Shown: positions 16,596-24,697 of the stretch, one piece after another
Layout: every line of letters starts with the position of its first letter
How positions within the stretch are numbered: position 1 is the first letter of the stretch
Assembly: GCF_007679035.1 (NCBI RefSeq)
Contig: NZ_VEFR01000003.1
Coordinates: 124,001-188,000, forward strand
Direction: 5' to 3'
Length of the DNA stretch: 64,000 nucleotides
Source: Agrococcus jejuensis
Lineage (GTDB): Bacteria; Actinomycetota; Actinomycetes; Actinomycetales; Microbacteriaceae
Translations under genes and position numbers: made by a program
Notes under the pieces: model-generated
The model's input: only the letters and a program-made list of their open reading frames with translations
Databases searched by the model: none
What the model was told of the DNA's origin: nothing

Positions 16596-16994
16596 TCAGC
16601 GCAGCAGGTCGTCGAACGGGGCGATCGGCACGATGCCCTCGGCCGCGGCGATCAGCGCGGCGTCGTCGGTGACGAGCGCATCCGCCTGCAGCCTCGCGAC
16701 CGCGAGGTGCTCGGCGTCGCCGATGTCGTCACGACCCTGGTCGCGGGCGATCGACCATGCGGTCGACCGCGAGACCCGGTCGCCCAGCAGTCGCACCTTG
16801 ACGGCCGTCATGCGATCGAGCAACGCCTTCGCCTCTGCCTCCGTGCGCGTGCCGTCGCGCACCTCGCGGTAGAGGATCGCCATGGCGTCGCTGCGCAGCG
16901 AGCCGCGACCGACGAGCGCGTGGCCCTCGGCGAGCGGCACCTCCGACGCCGCGAGGCGCAGCAGCGCAGCGCCGTCGAGCGCGAACCGGGTCAC
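16596..16994 (-). CDS. PIN-domain protein
   Basis: 132 residues from GTG 16994, which overlaps the stop of the ABM gene (GTGA) and is preceded by GGGAGG. Acidic residues typical of PIN nucleases are visible: Asp7 in FALDGAALL, the DIGDAEHLAVA block near residue 90, and LVTDDAAL near 110. VapC-type PIN proteins cleave RNA and are normally paired with a small antitoxin gene directly upstream; here the upstream partner is an ABM-domain protein instead. RNase activity is inferred from the fold. Confidence 0.8.
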   Translation of the reverse strand: MTRFALDGAALLRLAASEVPLAEGHALVGRGSLRSDAMAILYREVRDGTRTEAEAKALLDRMTAVKVRLLGDRVSRSTAWSIARDQGRDDIGDAEHLAVARLQADALVTDDAALIAAAEGIVPIAPFDDLLR

Positions 16995-17299
16995 GAGCCT
17001 CCCTCGAGCGGCGACCCGACGACGTCGAAGCGGAAGCCGCCCATCTCGCCGGACAGGAGGGGCATCGCCTCGTCGATCGCCGCGCGCACCGACGGCAGGC
17101 CGAGGGATGCGTGGTGCGACTCGGCGTCGGCCCACAGCTCGACGACGAAGACGGTGTCGGGATGGTCGGCCGCGACGCCCACGTCGTACCGCAGGCACCC
17201 GGCAGCGGCGAGGTCGGCGCTCGGGCGGGTGAGGATGGCGACGAGCTCGTCGCGCGAGCCGGGCGTGGCACCGAGGGTGCCGACGTTCGCGAAGGTCAT
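16991..17299 (-). CDS. ABM (antibiotic biosynthesis monooxygenase) domain protein
   Basis: 102 residues with the single ferredoxin-like barrel of the family: start MTFANVGTLGATPGSRDEL, DTVFVVELWADAESHHASL and a final MGGFRFDVVGSPLE. Members act as quinone-forming monooxygenases, haem-degrading enzymes or stress proteins. TAGCCT ends 6 bases before the ATG and no Shine-Dalgarno is present, suggesting leaderless translation. The stop overlaps the start of the PIN gene, so both are coupled. Confidence 0.82.
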   Translation of the reverse strand: MTFANVGTLGATPGSRDELVAILTRPSADLAAAGCLRYDVGVAADHPDTVFVVELWADAESHHASLGLPSVRAAIDEAMPLLSGEMGGFRFDVVGSPLEGGS

Positions 17300-17438
17300 G
17301 CCGGAAGGCTAGCGGCGAACACCGACGGACCGTCCGCTCGTCGGGCGCGCATCCATAGCACAGGACGCGGTGTCGCAAGCGTTACGCATTCGTGATGCTC
17401 GCCGCTGCATCCCAGCGCTCGCGCGCCGTACGGCAGTG

Positions 17439-17525
17439 CCGAGGGGCTCGTGGCGGCCCCTCGGCGCTCGACAGGCACCGCATGCACTGGCAGCGTCGAA
17501 CGCGGACCCCCGCGCGCCGGGGGTC
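17439..17525 (+). promoter_or_regulatory. two hairpins in leader of the betaine-type ABC operon
   Basis: A perfect 9-bp stem (17439-17447 with 17456-17464) and a perfect 8-bp stem (17505-17512 with 17518-17525, 5-base loop) lie in the 256-base gap before the permease start. The second ends 30 bases before the GTG. They could attenuate transcription or control translation; no riboswitch class is recognised. Confidence 0.4.
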
Positions 17526-17555
17526 GCGTCATGTCGGTCGAGACGAGTGGAGCAC

Positions 17556-18203
17556 GTGGACATCTGGCAGTTCGTCGCCTCGCGATGGGAGGAGATCCTC
17601 TTCGCGTCGGCGCAGCATCTGAGCCTCGTCGCGCAATCGCTCGTCGTCGCGACCCTCGTCGCCATCGCCGTCGCGGCGCTCGTCTACACGAGCCCCGGCC
17701 GCAGCGGCGTCGCGAACGCCGTGAGCGCCATCGGCCTCACGATCCCCTCGTTCGCGCTCATCGGCCTCATGGTCGCCCCCTTCGGCTTCGGCGTCGCGCC
17801 CGCGGTCGTCGTCATCGTCTTCTTCGCCGTCATGCCGATCCTGCGCAACGCCGTCGTCGGCCTCGCCGGCGTCGACCGCAGCCTCGTCGAGTCGGCGAAG
17901 GGCATCGGCATGAGCCGCATCGCCACGTTCGCGCGCATCGAGCTGCCGCTCGCGTGGCCCGTGATCCTCTCGGGCGTGCGCATCTCGGCGCAGATGGTCA
18001 TGGGCATCGCGGCCGTCGCGGCGTACGTGCTGGGCCCCGGCCTCGGCGGCTTCATCTTCCAGGGGCTCTCGCGCCTCGGCGGCGCCGGCGCGCTCGAGTC
18101 CATCGTCGTCGGCACCGTCGGCGTCATCGTGCTCGCCGCCATCCTCGATCTCATCCTCGTCGGCATCGGCCGGCTCACGACCTCGAAGGGCATCCGTGTC
18201 TGA
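17556..18203 (+). CDS. ABC permease, glycine betaine/choline (OpuCB-like)
   Basis: 215 residues and five to six membrane segments. The EAA-type cytoplasmic loop is VESAKGIGMSRIATFARIEL. VAYVLGPGLGGFIFQGL-like sequence near the end is characteristic of ProW/OpuCB permeases. GTG 17556 was chosen as the first methionine-equivalent directly before DIWQFV; a GTG at 17547 is possible. The stop overlaps the ATPase gene by 8 bases. Together with the next three genes it forms a complete osmoprotectant importer. Confidence 0.88.
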   Translation: MDIWQFVASRWEEILFASAQHLSLVAQSLVVATLVAIAVAALVYTSPGRSGVANAVSAIGLTIPSFALIGLMVAPFGFGVAPAVVVIVFFAVMPILRNAVVGLAGVDRSLVESAKGIGMSRIATFARIELPLAWPVILSGVRISAQMVMGIAAVAAYVLGPGLGGFIFQGLSRLGGAGALESIVVGTVGVIVLAAILDLILVGIGRLTTSKGIRV

Positions 18204-19437
18204 CACCGCCACCACCGACGCCGCAGCCGCCGAGATCAGCGGCAAGGCCATCCGGCTCGACAACGTCACGAAGCGCTACCCCGGTCAGCAGCGGCCCGCG
18301 GTCGACGGCATCACGCTCGAGATCCCCGCCGGCCAGATCGTCATGCTCGTCGGCCCCTCGGGCTGCGGCAAGACGACGACGCTGAAGATGATCAACCGCC
18401 TCATCGAGCCCACCGAGGGATCCATCATCCTCGGCGACGAGGACGTCACGACGATCGACGGCGACGATCTGCGCCGCCGCATCGGCTACGTCATCCAGGC
18501 AGGCGGGCTCTTCCCGCACATGACCGTCGCGCAGAACGTCGCCCTCGTGCCGAAGCTGCTCGGCTGGGACAAGGCCCGCATCGAGGCGCGCATCGACGAG
18601 CTGCTCGACCTCGTGTCCCTCGACCCCGAGACGTACCGCGACCGCTACCCGCGCGAGCTCTCGGGCGGCCAGCAGCAGCGCGTCGGCGTGGCCCGTGCGC
18701 TCGCCGCCGACCCGCCCGTGCTGCTCATGGACGAGCCCTTCGGCGCCGTCGACCCCATCACGCGCCAGCGTCTGCAGGACGAGCTCATCCGCATCCAGCA
18801 CGAGGTGCGCAAGACGATCGTCATCGTCACGCACGACTTCGACGAGGCCGTGAAGCTCGGCGACTGGATCGTCGTGTTCCGCGAGGGCGCGCAGATCGTG
18901 CAGTACGACACCCCCGAGCGCATCCTCGCCGAGCCCGCCGACGAGTTCGTCGAGGACTTCATCGGCTCGGGCGCCGGCCTCAAGCAGCTGAGCCTGCGCC
19001 GCGTGCGCGAGGTCGAGCTGGCCGAGGCCGTCGTCGTGCGCGCCGGCAGCGACGCGAAGGAGGCGCTGCAGCGCATCGAGCGCGCCGGCCACCACCACGT
19101 CGTCGTGACCGACGACCGCGACCGCCCCGTGGCGTGGCCCTCGCGGCGGGAGCTCGGACGCATCCAGACGCTGCCGACCTCGCTCGTGCCCGACACCCCG
19201 ATCGTCGGCTCCGGCGCGACGCTCAACGACGCGCTCGACACGATGCTCGTCTCGAGCGCCGGTGCTGCGCTCGTCACGGGTCGCGGCGGCGCGTTCATCG
19301 GCGTCATCACGGTCGAGACGGTCATGGAGGCCATCACCGCCGCGCGCGAGGCCGCCTCCGAGCGGCCCGCGGGCGCACCGGTGGGCATCAACACCGGCAC
19401 CCTCGCGGTGCAGCAGCCGGCGGGCGCGGATGAGTGA
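18196..19437 (+). CDS. ABC ATPase with C-terminal CBS pair (OpuCA/ProV-like)
   Basis: 413 residues. Walker A is VGPSGCGKTTT, signature ELSGGQQQRVGVARAL, Walker B LLMDEPFGAVD and H-loop VTHDF. After residue about 270 follow two CBS-like repeats (AGHHHVVVTDDRDRPVAW; AGAALVTGRGGAFIGVI), which in this family sense ionic strength or cyclic dinucleotides. The GTG start lies inside the preceding gene. It energises uptake by the two flanking permeases. Confidence 0.92.
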   Translation: MSDTATTDAAAAEISGKAIRLDNVTKRYPGQQRPAVDGITLEIPAGQIVMLVGPSGCGKTTTLKMINRLIEPTEGSIILGDEDVTTIDGDDLRRRIGYVIQAGGLFPHMTVAQNVALVPKLLGWDKARIEARIDELLDLVSLDPETYRDRYPRELSGGQQQRVGVARALAADPPVLLMDEPFGAVDPITRQRLQDELIRIQHEVRKTIVIVTHDFDEAVKLGDWIVVFREGAQIVQYDTPERILAEPADEFVEDFIGSGAGLKQLSLRRVREVELAEAVVVRAGSDAKEALQRIERAGHHHVVVTDDRDRPVAWPSRRELGRIQTLPTSLVPDTPIVGSGATLNDALDTMLVSSAGAALVTGRGGAFIGVITVETVMEAITAAREAASERPAGAPVGINTGTLAVQQPAGADE

Positions 19438-20209
19438 GGTCGCCGCGGCCACGGCCGCTCCGAGCGCGCCCGAGGGGCGGTCGCGCCTGCGCGCGTGGCG
19501 TCCGCTCATCGTGCAGATCGCGGTGCTCGTGGCCATCCTCGTCGCGTTCGCGATCTGGCTCGCCGTCGCGCCGCTGAGTGCGACGGAGCGCAACACCCTC
19601 AACCCGGGCACGCTGCTCGAGCTCACCGGTCAGCACCTCGGCCTCACGTTCGTCGGCGCCGTGCTCGTGCTCGTCATCGCGATCCCACTGGGCGTGCTGC
19701 TCACGAGGCGGCCGTTCCGCGGCGCGGCGGGCCCCATCCTCGCCGTCGCGAACTTCGGCCAGGCCGCGCCGGCCGTGGGCCTCATCGTGCTGCTCGCCGC
19801 GCTCGTGCCCGACGGGTTCCAGGCGTCGATCATCGCCCTCGTGCTCTACGCGGTGCTGCCGGTGCTGCGCAACACGATGATCGGCATCCGCGGCGTCGAC
19901 GAGCGCCTCGTCGAGGCCGGCCGCGGCATGGGCATGACGTCGTTCATGGTGCTGCTGCGCGTCGAGCTGCCCCTCGCGGTGCCCGTCATGCTCTCGGGCG
20001 TGCGCACGGCGCTCGTGCTGCTCGTCGGCACCGCCGCGCTCGCGGCGTTCGTCAACGGCGGCGGGCTCGGCCTGCTCATCACGACCGGCATCAACCTGTA
20101 CCTGTTCACCGTGCTCATCGCCGGGGCCCTGCTCATCGCCGTGCTCGCGCTCATCGTCGACTGGCTCGGCCGCGTCGTCGAGCACGTCGCCCGACCGAAG
20201 GGACTGTGA
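19430..20209 (+). CDS. second ABC permease of the betaine-type system (OpuCD-like)
   Basis: 259 residues. A charged N-terminus leads to about six membrane segments; the EAA loop is VEAGRGMGMTSFMVLLRVEL and the start of the translocation region is TLLELTGQHLGLTF. NGGGLGLLITTGINL near the end is typical of OpuCB/CD and YehW-like permeases. The ATG lies 8 bases inside the ATPase gene, and the stop shares a base with the next start. The heterodimer with the 17556 product would form the channel. Confidence 0.9.
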   Translation: MSEVAAATAAPSAPEGRSRLRAWRPLIVQIAVLVAILVAFAIWLAVAPLSATERNTLNPGTLLELTGQHLGLTFVGAVLVLVIAIPLGVLLTRRPFRGAAGPILAVANFGQAAPAVGLIVLLAALVPDGFQASIIALVLYAVLPVLRNTMIGIRGVDERLVEAGRGMGMTSFMVLLRVELPLAVPVMLSGVRTALVLLVGTAALAAFVNGGGLGLLITTGINLYLFTVLIAGALLIAVLALIVDWLGRVVEHVARPKGL

Positions 20210-21204
20210 TGACCCGCATCCGCCCCACCCGCGTCGCCGCGGCGCTCGCCGGCCTCGGCATGCTCGCCGTCACGGGCTGCGGCCTGCAGCCCGCGACCGC
20301 GTACGTGCCCGCCGTCGCTCCCGGATCCATCGAGCCCATCGACGGACTCGAGGAGGGCGCGTCGCTCACGATCACGAGCAAGAACTTCACCGAGCAGCTC
20401 ATCCTCGGCAAGATCGGCGTGCTCGTGGCGCAGGCCGCCGGCTTCGACGTCACCGACATGACGAACGTGCCCGGCTCCGTGCCGGTGCGCGAGCTCATGA
20501 CGTCGGGCACCGCCGACATGACGTGGGAGTACACCGGCACCGCCTGGCTCACGTACATGGGCGAGGAGGAGGGGTTCGACGACCAGCAGGCGCAGTACGA
20601 GGCCGTGCGGGATGCGGATGCCGAGATCGGGCTCACGTGGCTCGAGCCGGCCGCGCTCAACAACACGTACGCGATCGCCGTGCGGTCGGAGGCCGTCGAG
20701 GAGCTCGGGGGCGTGTCGACGCTGTCGCAGATGGCGGCGCTGCCCGTCGAGGACCGCACGATCTGCGTCGAGCCCGAGTTCAACTCGCGCGCCGACGGCC
20801 TCGGACCGCTGCTCGAGCTGTACGGCATCCCGCGCGGCTCGGCCGACGGCGTGCCCGACGACAACATCTCGATCTACGACACCGGCGCCGTCTACACGGC
20901 CACCGATCGTGGCACGTGCAACTTCGGCGAGGTCTTCTCGACCGACGGTCGCATCGACTCGCTCGACCTCACGCTGCTCGAGGACGACCTCGGCTACTTC
21001 CCGGCGTACAACGCGGCGGCCGTGCTCAACACGGAGACCCTCGAGACGTACCCGGAGCTCGAGGAGATCTACGGCGCGGTGTCGGAGGCGCTCACCGACG
21101 AGGTGCTGCGCGAGCTGAACCTGCGCGTCGACGAGGGCGGCGAGCTGCCCGCCGACGTCGCGCTCGACTTCCTCGTGCAGGAGGGGTTCGTCACCGAGCC
21201 GTGA
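20209..21204 (+). CDS. glycine betaine/choline-type substrate-binding lipoprotein
   Basis: 331 residues. The signal peptide ends at lipobox LAVTGC. The OpuAC-type domain begins SLTITSKNFTEQLILGKIGV, a signature of OpuCC/YehZ-like receptors, with MTWEYTGTAWLTYMG following; aromatic residues there usually form the box for quaternary ammonium ligands. The start overlaps the preceding stop (TGATG). Last gene of the operon, followed by a long hairpin. Ligand specificity (betaine, choline or carnitine) is inferred. Confidence 0.92.
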   Translation: MTRIRPTRVAAALAGLGMLAVTGCGLQPATAYVPAVAPGSIEPIDGLEEGASLTITSKNFTEQLILGKIGVLVAQAAGFDVTDMTNVPGSVPVRELMTSGTADMTWEYTGTAWLTYMGEEEGFDDQQAQYEAVRDADAEIGLTWLEPAALNNTYAIAVRSEAVEELGGVSTLSQMAALPVEDRTICVEPEFNSRADGLGPLLELYGIPRGSADGVPDDNISIYDTGAVYTATDRGTCNFGEVFSTDGRIDSLDLTLLEDDLGYFPAYNAAAVLNTETLETYPELEEIYGAVSEALTDEVLRELNLRVDEGGELPADVALDFLVQEGFVTEP

Positions 21205-21224
21205 CGCGCGCTGCTGCGCGCCGA

Positions 21225-21281
21225 GCGATGCTGCGCGGCCCTTCGTCTGCGACGCGCGGACGAGGGGCCGCTGGGCATCGC
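21225..21281. terminator. bidirectional terminator hairpin
   Basis: A 13-bp stem (21235-21247 with 21259-21271, one G-U pair) is extended by an outer 7-bp stem (21225-21231 with 21275-21281). It lies between the convergent ABC operon and ald. Confidence 0.7.
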
Positions 21282-21291
21282 TGCGCGGCGC

Positions 21292-22398
21292 TCAGACGAG
21301 CGCAGGCACCGCCTCGACGCCGAGCGCCGTCGCGACGCCCGCGTTCGTGATGGCGCCCGCGTGCACGTTGAGGCCGCGGGCCAGGGCGGCGTCGCTGCGT
21401 GCGGCGCCCTCCCAGCCGAGGTCGGCGATGCGCAGCACGTAGGGCAGCGTCGCGTTCGTGAGCGCGCGCGTCGACGTCTCGGGCACGGCGCCCGGGATGT
21501 TCGCGACGCACGAGTAGAGCGCGTCGTGCACGGCGTAGACGGGGTCGGCGTGCGTCGTGGGGCGCGAGCCCTCGAAGCATCCGCCCTGGTCGATCGCGAT
21601 GTCGACGAGCACCGAGCCGGGGCGCATCGCCGCGACCATGTCGTCGGTGACGAGCTTGGGGGCGGCGGCGCCGGGCACGAGCACCGAGCCGATCACGAGG
21701 TCGGCGTCGGCGACCTGGTCGGCGATCTCGAGGCGCGACGAGTGGCGCGTCTGGATCGTCGTGCCGAAGGACGCCTCGAGCTGGCGCAGGCGGGGGAGCG
21801 AGAGGTCGATGACGGTGACGTCGGCGCCGAGGCCCACGGCGTTGCGGGCGGCGTGCTCGCCGGCGACGCCGCCGCCGATGACGACCACCTTGGCGCGGCG
21901 CGTGCCGGGGACGCCGCCGAGCAGGATGCCGCGGCCGCCCGCGGGCCCCATGAGGTGGTGGGCGCCCATGACGATCGAGAGGCGGCCGGCGACCTCGCTC
22001 ATCGGCGCGAGCAGCGGCAGCGAACGGTCGTCGAGCTGCACCGTCTCGTAGGCGATCGCCGTCGAGCCGGCGGCCATGAGCGCGTGCGCCGTGTCGGCCG
22101 CGGCGGCGAGGTGCAGGTAGGTGAAGACGACCTGGCTGTCGCGCATGCGCGCGAACTCGGGCTCGATGGGCTCCTTGACCTTCAGCAGCAGGTCGCCCTT
22201 GGCCCACGCCTCGTCGGCGTCGGCGGCGATGCGCGCGCCCGCCGCGACGTACGCCTCGTCGGCGATGCGCGAGCCCACGCCCGCGCCCTGCTCGATCCAC
22301 ACCTCGTGGCCGCGAGCGACGAGCGCGTCGACGCCGGCGGGGGTGATGGCGACGCGCTGCTCGCTCGCCTTGATCTCTGCGGGAACGGCGATGCGCAT
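21292..22398 (-). CDS. ald: alanine dehydrogenase
   Basis: 368 residues, close to the usual 371. N-terminal VPAEIKASEQRVAITPAG contains the substrate-contacting arginine; LLKVKEPIEPE holds the catalytic lysine and YLHLAA the catalytic histidine; the NAD loop is VVIGGGVAGEHAA; VDIAIDQGGC and THADPVY close the domain. It reversibly converts L-alanine, water and NAD to pyruvate, ammonia and NADH. GAGAGGG precedes the ATG. The divergent Lrp/AsnC gene is the likely regulator, as in mycobacteria with AldR. Confidence 0.96.
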   Translation of the reverse strand: MRIAVPAEIKASEQRVAITPAGVDALVARGHEVWIEQGAGVGSRIADEAYVAAGARIAADADEAWAKGDLLLKVKEPIEPEFARMRDSQVVFTYLHLAAAADTAHALMAAGSTAIAYETVQLDDRSLPLLAPMSEVAGRLSIVMGAHHLMGPAGGRGILLGGVPGTRRAKVVVIGGGVAGEHAARNAVGLGADVTVIDLSLPRLRQLEASFGTTIQTRHSSRLEIADQVADADLVIGSVLVPGAAAPKLVTDDMVAAMRPGSVLVDIAIDQGGCFEGSRPTTHADPVYAVHDALYSCVANIPGAVPETSTRALTNATLPYVLRIADLGWEGAARSDAALARGLNVHAGAITNAGVATALGVEAVPALV

Positions 22399-22564
22399 GG
22401 GTGGGCCCTCTCGTCGTGGGTGGCGCGGCGATGCGCCTCTCGTGCCACCCATGATGGGAGGAAGTGGCAGGATGTGCGAGAGCAGCCGAAGCATTGCCCG
22501 GCGCGGCTGTCGATCTCGTCGAATCCTTCGGTGATCGGCATCGATGGGCGGAGAGTGGGCGCGG

Positions 22565-23044
22565 ATGCTGCAGGACCGGGGCGACCTCGACGAGGTCGAT
22601 GCGGAGATCGTCGGCGTGCTCGTGCGCGATGCGCGTGCGTCGAACCGCCAGCTCGCACGGGCCGTCGGGCTCGCGGAGTCGACGGTGCACGCGCGCGTGC
22701 GCAGGCTCGAGGAGCGCGGCGTCATCGCCGGGTACGAGGCGGTCGTGCGGCAGGAGCGCGTGGGGCACGGGCTGCAGGCGCTCGTGCACGTGACGCTGCG
22801 TCCTGGTGCGCGCCAGACGAGCATCACGGCGTTCTCGGAGCGCGTGCGCGCGCTGGTCGAGGTGAGCCAGGTGTACTTCCTCGGCGGCGTCGACGACTTC
22901 ATCGTGCACGTGGCGGTCGCCGACTCGTCGGGGCTGCGTCGCTTCGTCGTCGAGCACCTCTCGGCCGACCAGACGGTCGCGTCGACGCGCACGAGCATCG
23001 TCTTCGACTATCACCGCAACGTGTCGACGGCGTCGTTCGGCTGA
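22565..23044 (+). CDS. Lrp/AsnC-family regulator, probably of ald
   Basis: 159 residues from ATG 22565, which has GGAGAG nine bases upstream; the ATG at 22544 would place that sequence inside the coding region. The helix-turn-helix is RASNRQLARAVGLAESTVHA, and a RAM ligand domain follows (VHVTLRPGARQTS to IVFDYHRNV). Regulators of this type bind amino acids and form octamers. Divergent arrangement with ald supports alanine-responsive activation. Confidence 0.9.
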   Translation: MLQDRGDLDEVDAEIVGVLVRDARASNRQLARAVGLAESTVHARVRRLEERGVIAGYEAVVRQERVGHGLQALVHVTLRPGARQTSITAFSERVRALVEVSQVYFLGGVDDFIVHVAVADSSGLRRFVVEHLSADQTVASTRTSIVFDYHRNVSTASFG

Positions 23045-23362
23045 CGCGGCGCTGTCTCCATTCTTGGAGAACGCGCGTCCGCCCCAGCTGGTCGAGGAGG
23101 CCCCGCCCTTCGAGACGGCTGCTCGCTGCGCTCGCGGCCTCCTCAGGAGCCGCTCCACGAGGAGCCGTCGCGAGACCACGTGACGTCCCCGCTCGACGCG
23201 ACCATGCGTGTGCCTTGGCAGGAGCGGACGTCGCGTGGTCTCGTGACGCGTGCTCGCTGCGCTCGCGCGCTCCTCGACCAGCTGGGGCGGATCGTTCCCA
23301 GGCCGACTCCTCGAGGTGCGAGCGGAGCGAGCCTCGTACGGTGCCCCCGGAAGCAGTCGGCC
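23045..23362. repeat. composite intergenic repeat
   Basis: This gene-free 318-base stretch holds a perfect 20-base inverted repeat (23080-23099 with 23270-23289) around shorter palindromes rich in GAGCGCAGCGAGC-like sequence. Its right half (23182-23286) is almost the same as 63896-63999 in opposite orientation, with about 55 identical bases and then scattered changes. A further half-element lies near 23305-23340. Such dispersed palindromes are common in Microbacteriaceae and resemble REP/BIME elements; no transposase is present. Confidence 0.85.
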
Positions 23363-24535
23363 TCAGGCGCCCGGCAGCGTCACCGCCACCACCGCCTGCG
23401 GGCGGCCGACGACGGGCACCTCGCGCTGCTGGAGCGTCTCGAGGTCGACGATCGTGAGCCCGTCCCACCAGCCGTCGCGCGTGTAGCCGCCGGCGAGCAC
23501 CGCCGACCACGCATCGGCGTCCGTCGCGCGCCACGTCGTCACGGTCTCGTGCAGGCGCGACAGCGGCACGACCGCATCCGTGCCGTCGGCCGACACGATC
23601 TCGAGGCTCGGGCCCTGCGTCGCCGAGCCGAACGCGCCGGTGCCGACGACGAGGGTCGTGCCGTCGAGCGCGTCGCCCGGCGAGCGCACCTGCGTCGCGC
23701 CGTGCTGATGGGTCTGCGCCGTGAGCGGCGTCGAGGTCACGGCGCCCGAGAGCGGGTCGACCTCCAGCATCACCTGCCCCTGGAACGGCAGCAGGATCGT
23801 GCCCGCGTCCGTGACGACGCCGTAGTGCGGCTTCTCCCAGGAGTTGAACCCGAGGTCCCCGAACGGCGCGACCTCGATCGTGCGGGCTGCGAGCGTCGCG
23901 GCGTCGACCACCGTCACGCCGTACGTGTCGTGGTCGACGGTCGCGACCCAGGCGCCCTCCGGGTCCACGAGCACGTCGAACGGGCGCACGCCCACGTCGA
24001 CGGATGCCGTGAAGGTGCCGGATGCGACGTCGAAGACCTCGAGCCATGCGGGGTCGGGCCAGCGATGCACCGCGACGTACACCGTCGCGCCGTCGGGGGA
24101 GACGGCGAGCCCGAGGCCGCCGTCGCGGTACTCGCCGTCCGCGACCTCCGCCGGCTGGTGCTGGAAGGGCACGAGGGCCGTGCGCGTCATGCTCGCGAGG
24201 TCGACGACCGCCAGCCCCACGGCGGTCGCGACGAACGCGCGCTCGTGCGCGGCGTCCGCGGCGACGCCCCACGGCGCGGCACCGACCTCGATCGACGCGA
24301 CGACCGGCTCGGCGGCGTCGGGGTCGACGACCGCGAGGGCGTTCGATGCTGCCAGCGTCGTGAGCAGCAGCGAGCGCTCGGGCTCCGGCTCGGGCGTCGG
24401 CGACGCCGACGGCTCCGGCGCGCTCGGGGTCGACGGCGCCGGTGCCTGCGTCAGCGCTCCCGGCGCGCATCCCGTGAGCAGGGCGAGCGCGGCCACGACC
24501 GTCGCGAGACGGGGGAGGAGGGCACACGCGGGCAT
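23363..24535 (-). CDS. YncE-like beta-propeller lipoprotein
   Basis: 390 residues. Lipobox LLTGC gives lipidated Cys23, followed by a Pro/Glu/Ser linker (about 30-52). The remainder is a seven-bladed propeller with repeating blades such as LAVVDPDA, AFVATAVGLAVVDLA, GLAVSPDGATVYVAVH, EVFDVASGTF and LEIVSADG. YncE-like proteins are exported and bind DNA, metals or unknown partners. TACGAT ends 6 bases before the ATG, suggesting a leaderless mRNA. The gene is isolated between a repeat and an alcohol dehydrogenase, so context gives no role. Confidence 0.85.
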   Translation of the reverse strand: MPACALLPRLATVVAALALLTGCAPGALTQAPAPSTPSAPEPSASPTPEPEPERSLLLTTLAASNALAVVDPDAAEPVVASIEVGAAPWGVAADAAHERAFVATAVGLAVVDLASMTRTALVPFQHQPAEVADGEYRDGGLGLAVSPDGATVYVAVHRWPDPAWLEVFDVASGTFTASVDVGVRPFDVLVDPEGAWVATVDHDTYGVTVVDAATLAARTIEVAPFGDLGFNSWEKPHYGVVTDAGTILLPFQGQVMLEVDPLSGAVTSTPLTAQTHQHGATQVRSPGDALDGTTLVVGTGAFGSATQGPSLEIVSADGTDAVVPLSRLHETVTTWRATDADAWSAVLAGGYTRDGWWDGLTIVDLETLQQREVPVVGRPQAVVAVTLPGA

Positions 24536-24536
24536 C

Positions 24537-24553
24537 CGGGCATCGTATGCCCG
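24537..24553. promoter_or_regulatory. palindrome over the YncE-like promoter
   Basis: CGGGCAT-CGT-ATGCCCG, perfect 7-bp arms, covers the presumed -10 (24547-24542, minus strand) directly before the ATG at 24535. It could be an operator. Confidence 0.45.
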
Positions 24554-24697
24554 CGAGCCATGCTCCTCCGATCCGCGCCGTCGCTCGTGCGACGCGATCG
24601 CTTCTCGCAGTGCGAGAGCGCATGTCGCGATCGCTCCGCATCCGCGGGATGGTGTCAGCGTTCGACATCGGGTCGACCTCGACGGAGAGGAAGCACC

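Noticed and set aside
23045..23362. CRISPR array
   Set aside because: Repeats are palindromic and irregular, without equal spacers or cas genes.
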